A model generated the notes under the pieces. It worked only from the letters and a program-made list of their open reading frames with translations. It was not told the origin of the DNA and searched no databases. From positions 1-56,827 of the forward strand of contig PEAN01000024.1 in NCBI GenBank assembly GCA_002753735.1: a stretch of 56,827 nt of DNA, read 5' to 3'. Positions 8,392 to 17,120 of this stretch are shown here, one piece after another. How positions within the stretch are numbered: the first letter of the stretch is position 1; each line of letters begins with the position of its first letter. The position numbers and the translations under genes are program-made. The DNA comes from Magnetococcales bacterium DCbin4 (GTDB taxonomy: Bacteria; Pseudomonadota; Magnetococcia; Magnetococcales; UBA8363).

Positions 8392-8748
8392 TCAATCGCC
8401 AAAAATCACCATACGGTCGGCCTCAATGGCCATCATGGTCAATTGTCCCAAACCGGAAATTCGTACATTGGGGACCAATACTTCGTCAACGATGCCGCGC
8501 CGTTTGGCGGCGGCGATGCAGACGACGATGTCGATTCCGGTTGCTCCGAGTTCGGACCAGCGATTGGCAATGTGCCGGTCGTCCTGCGGGGGTTCCATCA
8601 GGCGGGTCACGTTGTAGACCCCGTCGTGATAGAAGAAGATCCCCCGGATTTCATGCCCTTTGGCAATGGCTGCCTTGATGAAATTATAGGCACTGTCCGA
8701 GGCTTCATGGTTGTATGGCCCTTCGTAAATGCACACCGCTAGTTTCAT
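8392..8748 (-). CDS. dsrE: Sulfurtransferase subunit DsrE (TusD-like)
   Basis: Catalytic subunit of the DsrEFH sulfur relay. The 118-residue product carries the expected active-site Cys at position 77 in DIVVCIAAAKRRGI, equivalent to Cys78 of DsrE/TusD, and the FFYHDGVYN motif shared across the family. It starts at ATG 8748 behind AGGAAGG. It is the first gene of the leftward dsr cluster, with a possible sigma-70 promoter about 185 bp upstream. TusD is the general paralogue used in tRNA thiolation, but linkage to dsrJOP points to sulfur oxidation. Confidence 0.93.
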   Translation of the reverse strand: MKLAVCIYEGPYNHEASDSAYNFIKAAIAKGHEIRGIFFYHDGVYNVTRLMEPPQDDRHIANRWSELGATGIDIVVCIAAAKRRGIVDEVLVPNVRISGLGQLTMMAIEADRMVIFGD

Positions 8749-9151
8749 GCCCGCCTTCCTCCGATTGCGGCTACGTTCCTCAAACGACCGGACCTTGCCA
8801 GGTCCCGTCGCGGGAACAACACTAAGGAATCACCCGTCTTCCCGAATGAAAAAATTGTCCATCTCACCGGAATGGTTGACAACATGTCCCCTCAAGTCAT
8901 GTCCCGGTTCCATGGAAAATTGTCTTAATTAGATTATCACGGAATGATGATATTCAGACAAGGGGAAATCCTCATGCCTCGATCATGGAACGGGTGATTT
9001 CCGATGCGGCTGGAAAAGTCCATGTGACCGGGGTGGGTTGATGCTGAATCGAACCGTTTTTCAAGGGTCATGAGTCCCCTTGACCCTGAAGGTGAATCTG
9101 TGAAAAACATGACCATTTTGTTCGGAAGACATCACAGGAAAGTGACGACCC
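8749..9151. other. Divergent intergenic region, dsrE / SNF2 helicase
   Basis: This stretch of about 400 bp has no gene. It holds a leftward promoter candidate for dsr (8933-8961). Just before the helicase start there is an inverted repeat, AGGGTCA at 9064-9070 with TGACCCT at 9081-9087, a possible operator. No ribosomal, tRNA or riboswitch structure was recognised. Confidence 0.6.
8933..8961 (-). promoter_or_regulatory. Candidate sigma-70 promoter for dsrEFH
   Basis: On the minus strand TTGTCT (-35) and GATAAT (-10) are separated by exactly 17 bp. The -10 matches consensus at five of six positions and the -35 at four. It faces dsrE, leaving a leader of roughly 180 nt. Confidence 0.4.
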
Positions 9152-12100
9152 TTGTCTGAAACACCGCCCGATCATTCCCACATGCTGATGCAACTGCATC
9201 AACTGACCGATCCCAACCGCAAAATCGTGCAGTTGACGGCCATCATTCATGATGTGGTTCCCGTTTCGCAATTGGTGATCTGTCTGAAAAAAATCAATCT
9301 CAAACAGTCCGGTCCGTTCGGGTTCACGGTCAGGACACTCCAGGCACGGGTCGAGTCCCTGATGACCCAGGGGTTGCTTCAGCGTGATCTGGGCACGGGA
9401 TTTCATTTCCGCGCCTCCGATGCCATCGCCGATGAGGCGGTTCGGCAGGCGGTGGCGGATGGGGTGTATCCGGAACTGGCACGGGTGGTCGAGGCGGAAT
9501 TCCCCTCGGTCGTCAAAGTCGGTGCCATGAAGGGGGAGCCTCGTTTGATGAACTTCGACCGGGCGGTGCGGGAGATCCGTCTGGGGTTGCTGACGGGCGA
9601 TGAGGAGCGGGTGCTTCGATATGTCGGTATGGCGGCCAATCAGCGGGTGGAGGATTATCGGCGGAATCCCCCTTTGGTCCGTCTGTGTTCGCAACCGTGG
9701 GATCTCGAACGCATGGCGGCCCTGCCGTTGCGCATCCAGGTCAAAGCCTTGGAGGAAATGGTCGAATTGGCGTTGACGGGGTTGGAACCGGTGGCGGGGA
9801 TCGCACAACTGCTGCAACGGCATCTCGACCAGTCCTGCGAAGAGACCGGTCCGACATTGCGTGCCTTGTATCTGCTGGTGCTGCTCGTTCAGGGGCGGTT
9901 GGGCGAAGCCTCCTCGGTGCTGGCTGCTGACCGACCCGTGGCGGGGGCGGAGGCGGTTCAGGGATGGATTGATGTTTTGCGGGAACGTAATCGACAGGCC
10001 ATCACTACCCTCGATCATGCCGTGACGGTTTTGGACAGTGTGCGCTTCATACGCAAACCATCGCTGTTCCCCTACTATTGGTCGGGACTGTTCTTGCTGT
10101 TGGCCCTGTTGAAACAGGGGGGGCTGGGGGAACGGCAACACCTTTTGACCTTGGTACAACGGTTTGAGCGCAACCTCGATCATCCCCTGTCCTCTTCCTA
10201 TCAGGCCTTGCGTGCCGTTGCCCTGGCGCGAGGGGGGGGTGCCGAGCATGCCCTGGCCAACCTCGGGTTTCGGAGTGAAACCGTCAAGGAAGGGCTGCCC
10301 TGGTTGCGACAGGATCTGGTCAGCCCCCTGATGGCTGCACGCGAAGGGGGTTGGAATCCCGGTCTGCCCAAGGCAGTGCGCCCCGTGGTTTCCGATGGCC
10401 TGCCGGAATTGTTTCGCATGATGGCCCTGTATTGGATCGATCATGAGGCGGCGGCGGTCAAATCGGTCCTGGATCATATCAAGGCGATTCACCAAAAGGC
10501 GTTGGCCAACGATTATCCCTGGGTCGTCATGGAAAGTGCTGCCCTGCTGGATCGATTGTCCGGGGAACATTCGGAATATCGCGGGCGTGTCGATGCTTTG
10601 GAACAACAGTTGGGTTTTTGTTGTTGGACCATGCAGATTCAGCGGGAGGAGCGTTGGGAGCAAACGTTGTCGGCGCTCATGAAGCTGGTGGGCGATGAGG
10701 ATGAATCTTCTTCCTCCATGTCCATGGGACATGATCGGAGGTTGGTCTGGATGATCGAAACCCATGGCCAGCGGGGGACCATCCTGGCCAGGGAACAAAT
10801 CCGTTCGGCCGATGGGGAATGGAGTCGGGGAAAGGCGGTTTCGGCCCGCAGGCTCCATGGGGCCGAACCCGGGCAGTGGGGCTTTCCCACCCCCCAGGAT
10901 TTGGAAATATGTGCCGCGATCCGGCAGGAGTATATCTACAACGGCACCCGCTATGAGTTTGATTGGGCAAAAGCCATGTTGGCCATGATTGGTCATCCTC
11001 ATGTCTATTGGCTGGACAATCCGGGGTTGCCCATCGAGGTGGTACGGGGGGAACCGGAACTGTTGGTGCATGAACGCCATGGCCGGGTACACATCCGTTT
11101 TTCCCAGAAAATCGATGGACCCGGGGTGATCGTAGTGCGGGAGGGCGCGCGGCGGTGCCGGGTGATCGAAATCACCGCTGACCACCATAAAATTGCCGAT
11201 ATCCTTGGGCCGGAAGGGTTCAACGGACCTGAATCCCAGAAAGATCGGGTCATGGGGGTGGTCGCCCGTTTGGCGACCATGGTCAACATTCAATCCACGG
11301 TGGATGCCGATCTTTCGGATGCGGCGGAAGTGGTGGCGGATGCACGTCCCAGATTGCAGTTGTTGCCGCATGGGGAGGGGTTGTCGGTCCGCTTGATGGT
11401 TCGTCCTTTCGATACCTGCGGCCCCTGGTGCAGACCGGGTCGGGGCGGGGTACGGATGTTTGCCGAACGTGATGGACAACGGGTGCAAACCCGTCGTGAT
11501 TTTCAACAGGAACAACATTTGGCCGACGAACTGGTGGCGCTGTGTCCGACCTTGGCGGGGGGGTCGGTGGGTGGGCGGAGTTGGACGTTGGGACGGACGG
11601 AAGAATGTCTGGAATTGTTGATGGAACTTCAGGGACTGGGCGACAAGGTATTGGTCGAATGGCCTGAAGGGGAACGGTTTCGGGTGACGCACCAGGTCAC
11701 CATGGATCAATTGCAGATCAAGATTCGCCGGGAACGGGATTGGTTTGCCGTTTCAGGAACGGTGGTTCTGGATCATGATCTGGTATTGGAGATGAGCCAA
11801 CTTTTGAAACTGGCCCGGGAGGGGACTGAACGCTTCGTTTCCCTGGGCAAGGGTCAGTTCGTCGCCTTGACCGACACGTTTCGCCAACGTTTGGCCGAAA
11901 TGCTCGATCTGGGGGAAGAGGGGGCGAAAGGATGGCGGATCCATGCCCTGGCTTCGCCGTGGCTGCGGGAAGTGGCGGAGGAAAGTCACCGGGTTTCGGG
12001 CGACAAACATTGGAAAGAGCAGGTTTCCCGTCTGGAGGCGATGGAAGCGGGGGATGCGGAGGTGCCATCCACCTTCAAGGTGGAACTGAGGGATTATCAG

Positions 12101-13471
12101 ATCGAGGGGTTTCGTTGGTTGCATCGTTTGTCGGTATGGGGGGTGGGGGGATGTCTGGCGGACGACATGGGGTTGGGCAAAACCTTGCAGGCGCTGGCAC
12201 TGCTGGTCAGCCGTGCCCCCGAAGGGGCGGCGCTGGTGGTGGCACCCACTTCGGTCTGCACCAATTGGGAGGCGGAAATCGGAAGATTCGCCCCGACCCT
12301 CAACCCGATCCTGTTGGGGGGGCGCAATCGGCAGGAGCAGGTCCAGGGGGTCAAGGCGTTTGACGTGCTGGTGGTGAGTTATGCCCTGTTGCAGATCGAG
12401 GAGGAATTGTTGACCCGGGTGACCTGGAACACCATCGTGCTGGACGAGGCCCAGGCCATCAAAAACCGGTTGACCAAACGTTCCCGGGCCGCCATGGCGT
12501 TGAAGGGGCGGTTTCGTTTCATGACCACGGGAACGCCCATCGAAAATCATTTGGGAGAATTGTGGAACCTGTTTCGCTTCATCAATCCGGGGTTGTTGGG
12601 ATCTTTGGAGCGGTTCAATGAACGTTATGCCCTTCCGATTGAACGCTATCAGGATCGGGAGGCGTCACGGCGATTGAAAATGTTGATTCGTCCGTTCATC
12701 CTCAGACGAACCAAAAACCAGGTGTTGAAGGAATTGCCTCCGCTGACGGAGATTGTGTTGCATGTCGAAATGGGGGCACGGGAGGCGGCTTTTTACGAAT
12801 CATTACGGCAACAGGCGGTGGCCAATCTGGAGGGGGTGGAGGGGCTTGATGGGGGCGGGCAGCATCTGGCGATCCTCGCCGAACTGATGAAACTGCGCCG
12901 GGCCTGCTGCAACAGCCGTCTGGTGCAGCCCGATCTGAACCTGGAAAGCGCCAAGCTGGATACGTTCAAGGAGGTGGCGCGGACGTTGTTGGACAATCGG
13001 CACAAGGCGCTGGTGTTCAGCCAGTTTGTCGATCATTTGACCCTGATCCGCGAATTTTTGACGGCTGAAGGGATTGTCTTTCAATATTTGGATGGTGCGA
13101 CACCGTTGGCACAACGTCGCAGAAGCATCGAAGCCTTTCAACAGGGGGAGGGGGATTTTTTCCTGATCAGCCTCAAGGCGGGTGGGGTCGGACTCAATTT
13201 GACCGCCGCCGATTATGTCATTCACATGGATCCGTGGTGGAATCCGGCGGTGGAGGATCAGGCTTCCAACCGGGCGCACCGTTTTGGTCAGGAGCGTCCG
13301 GTGACGGTCTATCGGTTGGTGACCCGGGGGACCATCGAGGAAAAAATTGTCGAACTCCATGCCAGAAAACGCGATCTGGCGGATGATCTGCTGGAAGGGG
13401 GGGAGATGAGTGGTCGTTTGAGTGCTGCTGAATTGCTGGGATTGATTCAGATGCCTCGGGTGGAGGGGTGA
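9152..13471 (+). CDS. Very large SNF2-family helicase
   Basis: A 1439-residue Swi2/Snf2 ATPase. The C-terminal third has the two RecA-like lobes: motif I DDMGLGKTLQ near residue 1005, motif II LDEAQAIKN near 1096, TGTPIENH, the lobe-2 motifs SLKAGGVGLNLTAADYVI and QASNRAHRFGQ. About 950 residues precede the motor. They contain no motif I could name, look helical and repeat-like in the first 500 residues, and become beta-rich before the motor. The start is probably TTG 9152 (AGGAA 11 nt upstream); ATG 9182 is the alternative. Such ATPases remodel protein-DNA complexes such as RNA polymerase (RapA/HepA) or serve in phage-defence systems; neither role can be assigned here. It is transcribed alone. 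Confidence 0.9.
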   Translation: MSETPPDHSHMLMQLHQLTDPNRKIVQLTAIIHDVVPVSQLVICLKKINLKQSGPFGFTVRTLQARVESLMTQGLLQRDLGTGFHFRASDAIADEAVRQAVADGVYPELARVVEAEFPSVVKVGAMKGEPRLMNFDRAVREIRLGLLTGDEERVLRYVGMAANQRVEDYRRNPPLVRLCSQPWDLERMAALPLRIQVKALEEMVELALTGLEPVAGIAQLLQRHLDQSCEETGPTLRALYLLVLLVQGRLGEASSVLAADRPVAGAEAVQGWIDVLRERNRQAITTLDHAVTVLDSVRFIRKPSLFPYYWSGLFLLLALLKQGGLGERQHLLTLVQRFERNLDHPLSSSYQALRAVALARGGGAEHALANLGFRSETVKEGLPWLRQDLVSPLMAAREGGWNPGLPKAVRPVVSDGLPELFRMMALYWIDHEAAAVKSVLDHIKAIHQKALANDYPWVVMESAALLDRLSGEHSEYRGRVDALEQQLGFCCWTMQIQREERWEQTLSALMKLVGDEDESSSSMSMGHDRRLVWMIETHGQRGTILAREQIRSADGEWSRGKAVSARRLHGAEPGQWGFPTPQDLEICAAIRQEYIYNGTRYEFDWAKAMLAMIGHPHVYWLDNPGLPIEVVRGEPELLVHERHGRVHIRFSQKIDGPGVIVVREGARRCRVIEITADHHKIADILGPEGFNGPESQKDRVMGVVARLATMVNIQSTVDADLSDAAEVVADARPRLQLLPHGEGLSVRLMVRPFDTCGPWCRPGRGGVRMFAERDGQRVQTRRDFQQEQHLADELVALCPTLAGGSVGGRSWTLGRTEECLELLMELQGLGDKVLVEWPEGERFRVTHQVTMDQLQIKIRRERDWFAVSGTVVLDHDLVLEMSQLLKLAREGTERFVSLGKGQFVALTDTFRQRLAEMLDLGEEGAKGWRIHALASPWLREVAEESHRVSGDKHWKEQVSRLEAMEAGDAEVPSTFKVELRDYQIEGFRWLHRLSVWGVGGCLADDMGLGKTLQALALLVSRAPEGAALVVAPTSVCTNWEAEIGRFAPTLNPILLGGRNRQEQVQGVKAFDVLVVSYALLQIEEELLTRVTWNTIVLDEAQAIKNRLTKRSRAAMALKGRFRFMTTGTPIENHLGELWNLFRFINPGLLGSLERFNERYALPIERYQDREASRRLKMLIRPFILRRTKNQVLKELPPLTEIVLHVEMGAREAAFYESLRQQAVANLEGVEGLDGGGQHLAILAELMKLRRACCNSRLVQPDLNLESAKLDTFKEVARTLLDNRHKALVFSQFVDHLTLIREFLTAEGIVFQYLDGATPLAQRRRSIEAFQQGEGDFFLISLKAGGVGLNLTAADYVIHMDPWWNPAVEDQASNRAHRFGQERPVTVYRLVTRGTIEEKIVELHARKRDLADDLLEGGEMSGRLSAAELLGLIQMPRVEG

Positions 13472-13483
13472 TTTAAAAAAATA

Positions 13484-13536
13484 TCAAGAAAAAAAAGGGG
13501 GCTTAAGGGATTGCCCCCAGGGTTTTGATTTCCATG
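13484..13536. repeat. Left arm of the dispersed palindromic element
   Basis: An A-run is followed by GGGGGCTTAAGGGATTGCC and CCCAGGGTTTTGATTTCCA. It matches the left arm of the intact elements (A-run, GGGGTCTGGGGGATTGCC, CCCAGGGTGTTGA) and starts 12 bp after the helicase stop. Confidence 0.7.
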
Positions 13537-13563
13537 ATCAGGCAATGAATTGTCTGTCGTTCA

Positions 13564-13600
13564 TCCCGGTTGGCACATGGGACGGGGGGCAACCGGGATC
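13564..13600. terminator. Hairpin between convergent genes
   Basis: A perfect 10-bp stem, ATCCCGGTTG pairing with CAACCGGGAT, has a 17-nt loop and lies between the convergent helicase and Rpn genes. There is no long T-tract, so termination is plausible but not certain. Confidence 0.45.
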
Positions 13601-13616
13601 GACTCATGATCAATTT

Positions 13617-14591
13617 TCAATTCCGGGGTGCCAATGCTTCTTCCAAGGTTTTGGCATCCAGGACACGGTCGGTCCATGTTTCAAGGATGGCGATGTCGGC
13701 CTGGGCGATCCGGGTGGTGGCCCATTCCGGCAGCGGTCCGAAACGGCGTTGCAGCAAACGGCGCAATGATGCTGCCTCGCCTTCCTGACGCCCTTCCTGA
13801 CGCCCTTCCTGACGCCCTTCCTGACGCCCTTTGGCGAAATGTTCCTGTGCAAAGATGGACATCATGTTTGGTTCCTCCTCGGGTTTGATGCGGCGCACGA
13901 TTTGCCGCACGGATGTTTCGTCCAGTTGGGGGAAGGTTGTCAACATATAGAACAACACCGACCATTGGAGTTCCGGTGTTTCCAACAGGGTGGAGATGAT
14001 CTCCTCCAGGGCGGCCATCTGGGTTTCCGGGTCACGGGTGCCATATTTGAGCACCATCAAACCGACCCGCAAGTGGGCATGCCGGGAAAGATCACGGTCC
14101 GGAATGGGACCCAGATCGACCACCGTAAACCGAAAATTCACAAGCCAGGGATGCATGGCCGCATCGGCATCGATCAAGTTCAGGAATTCATTCGATGACC
14201 GCCATTCCCTTTCCCCGTGATAAACGAGCAGGGGCAACACCGCCGGAAGCCGTTGCCAGTTTTTATCCTCCCGGGTCTTTTGCTCCAGAAAGCCTGAAAT
14301 CCCACGAAAAAACTGCCAGCCAACCCGATCATCCCGGTAACTTTTGTGTTCGATCAGGACATAAAACAACACGGGCTTGTCGGTGATCGTCCTGGCCTGG
14401 AACAGGCGGTCGGAGTAACAAGGGCGCAGATGTTCCTCGACAAAGGTCCCTTCGATCAACTGTGGTGGTTCAGGAGCCAGAAGATTGACGACCTCGGGTG
14501 GCAGCCGCTCGCGCAACAAGGCACCCGCCGTCTCGGGTGACGACAGAAGAATCTTGAACAGGCTGTCATGGGGTTGGGCAATTTCAATCAT
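13617..14591 (-). CDS. Rpn-type PD-(D/E)XK nuclease with DUF4351 tail
   Basis: A 324-residue member of the recombination-promoting nuclease (RpnA-E, transposase_31) family. The N-terminal HDSLFKILLSSPETA opening, FYVLIEHKSYRDD (nuclease-core E-x-K) and LPLLVYHGEREW motif are characteristic. After residue 240 a GRQEG pentamer occurs four times in a row, then a DUF4351-type domain (LRRLLQRRFGPLPEWATTRI). Rpn enzymes are RecA-independent DNA nucleases often found in mobile or defence-rich regions. The DNA encoding the pentamers is a perfect 12-bp tandem repeat, so the linker length is probably variable. It lies convergent to the helicase. A related C-terminal fragment occurs at 36956. Confidence 0.85.
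   Translation of the reverse strand: MIEIAQPHDSLFKILLSSPETAGALLRERLPPEVVNLLAPEPPQLIEGTFVEEHLRPCYSDRLFQARTITDKPVLFYVLIEHKSYRDDRVGWQFFRGISGFLEQKTREDKNWQRLPAVLPLLVYHGEREWRSSNEFLNLIDADAAMHPWLVNFRFTVVDLGPIPDRDLSRHAHLRVGLMVLKYGTRDPETQMAALEEIISTLLETPELQWSVLFYMLTTFPQLDETSVRQIVRRIKPEEEPNMMSIFAQEHFAKGRQEGRQEGRQEGRQEGEAASLRRLLQRRFGPLPEWATTRIAQADIAILETWTDRVLDAKTLEEALAPRN
13781..13828 (-). repeat. Four perfect 12-bp tandem repeats in the Rpn gene
   Basis: The unit CTTCCTGACGCC is present four times without error and encodes the repeated GRQE/G linker. Because 12 is a multiple of three, copy changes keep the frame and alter only linker length. Confidence 0.95.
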
Positions 14592-14685
14592 GGGGACAAA
14601 CTTGAGGCTGTTGGCAACCCAAAGTCAACAGCAAACCCAAATGACGCGATCTATACCCGGATCCGGTTTTGACACCGTGATATCG

Positions 14686-16671
14686 CTATTTTCGACCAGG
14701 TTGGCTTCGAACGGATCCCAGCTCTTTCATTCGACTTTTTGCATCTTCTAGACTTTTTATAAATTTCTTTCTACTTATTTCAGGCACATCAGATGGAATC
14801 TCTTTGCATGACGGGTCATGATCCATGGCTTCAAATATCTTTTGCAATAAATGATCTGAACTTCGTTCTAAGATCGATGATCTGGTATAAAATTCTTTAC
14901 AGAAAACATTTTCAACGATCCATTGCGCTTGTTTTTCATCGAACAGGGCAGGATTGTTTCCCTTTCCGAAGATGCCATCATGACGGACATGAGTCAGTGC
15001 TTCTATTGATAAGGGACGAGTGAATGGACCTTTATCACCTTCTTTGATGTCGGGTGGAGCAACTTTCGCTGAATTCCAATCACTCCAGTCAAGGAGACTA
15101 TAGTCGATAATTGTTTGAAAGAATAGAGCACCAGACAAATTAGCGCCTTGCAATTTTGCCCCAGACAAATTAGCGCCTTGTAATTCTGCCCCAGACAAAT
15201 TAGCGCCTTGCAATTTTGCCTCAGACAAAACAGCGCCTTGCAATTTTGCCTCAGACAAATCAGCGCCTTGTAATTCTGCCCCAGACAAATTAGCGCCATG
15301 CAATTTTGCCTTAGACAAATCAGCGCCTTGCAATTCTGCAAGAATTAATGTAGCGCCTCGTAAATCTGCCCAATTTAAACTAGCGTTTTGCAATTCTGTC
15401 AAAGTTAAATTAGCGCCTTGCAATTCTGTAAAACTTAAACTAGCTCCTTGCAATTTTGCAAGAACTAAAATAGAATCTTGCAAATTTGAAAAACTTAAAT
15501 GAGCGTCTTGCAATTCTGCCCTAGAAAAATTGGCGCCTTGCAGATCTGTATCAGCAAAAAAAGCGCCTTGCAATTGTGCCCCTTCAAGTTGAGCGCGATA
15601 CAATTTTGCCCAGTTAATAGAAGCATTTTTGTAATTTCTGCCCTTCAAATTTGCTCCACCGGAGTGTTTGATCCAGGCTTCATCGACGGACTTGCCTTGC
15701 TGGATATAGGTTGCAAGGATCATGTCCGAAGGTGGGGATTTGACCAGAATCTCATTTGTTATGTGTAGGTTTCTGTGCAATGACCCATCTATTAATCTTT
15801 CTAATGCTTTATAATACATATTAGACGATAAAGTATTACAAAAACCATGCAAGCGATCAGGATCTATTAAATTGTTAAAATTTATAGACCTGGATGGTTC
15901 CCCGCACATCGCCTTCAGAAAACTTTCTCTTGGAATGGTCGCAAAAAACATTGAGAATATAAAAATTGACATGGAGAGAAGGAATGATGTTGAGAAAACC
16001 GCGATGTTTCGGATGCGGGAGCTGAAAAACTCTCTTTTTCTTATTCTGCGCCAAAACATCCACAATAGAATGGAGTCAAAAATAACAGGAATTCTGTGGG
16101 CCAACCAAGTGATCTTTTCGCTGTGATAGGGGAGGAAGCGAATCTGGATGAACAGCAGAATTGCCAGTGGCGTCAGGACCATGGTGCAATAGACAAACAT
16201 GACGAAGGTCCAGTGGATGAATTTATTCTGGTGCGTCATGGCATGCCAGTTGGAAAAAAAGATGGGATACAGCAAATTTTTATTTTTTTCCCAAACGACC
16301 GACCCGGCCTGGGTTCTTAAAGCATTCAACTTTTCCGAGTGCAATAAGAGAAGTTGAAGAAGGTTGAAATGAAGAAAGCAGTAGATCCATGGCGTGACGC
16401 AATAAATATCAACGATTGGCAGGCTGACCTGCATGAAAGGGAGCGGGATATCGCTTGCGAGAAAAAGTTGTTTATGGGTCGTGGACCCGACCAGAATGGC
16501 AATGTATAGACTGACCAACATGAAAAAAAGAAAAACACCCCGTACCAGTTCGGACGATTTGTTGACGGCATCCAGCAAGGCACCGATCTTTGCATCTTCA
16601 TTGGAGGGGCTGCGGTGCGGTTTGATTGCGGATGTTTTTGATGATTTGGAGGCGCGCCTTTTGTATTTCAT
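14686..16671 (-). CDS. Membrane-anchored pentapeptide-repeat protein
   Basis: A 661-residue protein of unknown function. The N-terminus is basic and cytoplasmic, followed by about five membrane segments between residues 43 and 265. A tract of about 170 residues (roughly 335-505) of A(D/N)LxG-type pentapeptides follows, with many copies of LQGANLSGAE. These fold as a right-handed quadrilateral beta-helix. The C-terminal 150 residues (SIEALTHVRHDGIFGKGNNPALF onward) are soluble and unassigned. The stretch is more A/T-rich than its neighbours, which suggests acquisition. No good ribosome site precedes ATG 16671. Pentapeptide proteins can mimic DNA, but this membrane form more likely acts as a scaffold; that is inference. 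Confidence 0.85.
   Translation of the reverse strand: MKYKRRASKSSKTSAIKPHRSPSNEDAKIGALLDAVNKSSELVRGVFLFFMLVSLYIAILVGSTTHKQLFLASDIPLPFMQVSLPIVDIYCVTPWIYCFLHFNLLQLLLLHSEKLNALRTQAGSVVWEKNKNLLYPIFFSNWHAMTHQNKFIHWTFVMFVYCTMVLTPLAILLFIQIRFLPYHSEKITWLAHRIPVIFDSILLWMFWRRIRKREFFSSRIRNIAVFSTSFLLSMSIFIFSMFFATIPRESFLKAMCGEPSRSINFNNLIDPDRLHGFCNTLSSNMYYKALERLIDGSLHRNLHITNEILVKSPPSDMILATYIQQGKSVDEAWIKHSGGANLKGRNYKNASINWAKLYRAQLEGAQLQGAFFADTDLQGANFSRAELQDAHLSFSNLQDSILVLAKLQGASLSFTELQGANLTLTELQNASLNWADLRGATLILAELQGADLSKAKLHGANLSGAELQGADLSEAKLQGAVLSEAKLQGANLSGAELQGANLSGAKLQGANLSGALFFQTIIDYSLLDWSDWNSAKVAPPDIKEGDKGPFTRPLSIEALTHVRHDGIFGKGNNPALFDEKQAQWIVENVFCKEFYTRSSILERSSDHLLQKIFEAMDHDPSCKEIPSDVPEISRKKFIKSLEDAKSRMKELGSVRSQPGRK
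15120..15640 (-). repeat. Coding 30/60-bp repeats (pentapeptide tract)
   Basis: Thirty-bp units encode paired pentapeptides and align in a 60-bp register, with ATTAGCGCCTTG and TCAGCGCCTTG recurring. Similarity is highest between about 15130 and 15330, indicating recent duplication there, and decays outward. Confidence 0.9.
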
Positions 16672-17120
16672 GGTTTTAAGAACGAGGTCGTTCCTCAGGG
16701 GTATGGGCGGAGTGATTTCTTAAGGTGTTTTAATTGTTCTTGGCGGCAGATGTGCATGATTATGGTCGGGTGTCTTGATTTTTTCAAGCATTGATCATGA
16801 CTGACGTTTCGCCGTGATGGGTGTCAAGGCCGTCTTTAAGATGCACCTCTTTGCGTGGCGGATGTTCCGAAAGACGGAGCCTGGTTGCGTTTGCGGTGAA
16901 AAGGCACCGTCTGTTTGTATTGGGTGGTTCGGAAGCATGACGCCATTCGCCGACAAGCCCAGCGTCCCTTCTGGAAAGAGGCAGGCAATGGGCGCAGAAT
17001 AGCTGTTGAAGATGGTTTATTTATCGCAGTATTTTGATTGGTTGCTCCATAAAGTGTAGATGAACAGTGGGCCATGCTCACGGATATGCTGATGATTTTT
17101 CTGACTGTGGAGTTCATCTG
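16672..17120. other. Long divergent gap without a recognisable gene
   Basis: This 450-bp region separates the pentapeptide gene from the Schlafen-like gene. Short open frames on both strands (for instance 16836-17165 minus) lack a ribosome site and any familiar motif. A GG-N10-GC pattern, TTGGC then TGTGCA, occurs at 16740-16756 facing right, but the rest of the sigma-54 consensus is poor. It may contain decayed DNA. Confidence 0.5.

Noticed and set aside
9068-11710. An 880-codon open frame antisense to the SNF2 helicase
   Set aside because: It is Pro/His/Gln-rich with no motif or ribosome site, and it mirrors the codon bias of the helicase gene.
13781-13828. 12-bp tandem repeats as a possible regulatory iteron cluster
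   Set aside because: They are inside the Rpn gene and encode an in-frame GRQEG linker.
15120-15640. A regular repeat tract that could be mistaken for a CRISPR array
   Set aside because: The 30/60-bp units have no unique spacers and encode in-frame pentapeptide repeats.
16740-16756. A second GG-N10-GC sigma-54-like site, facing the Schlafen-like gene
   Set aside because: Only TTGGC and TGCA match; the remaining consensus positions fail and it is about 365 bp from the gene.
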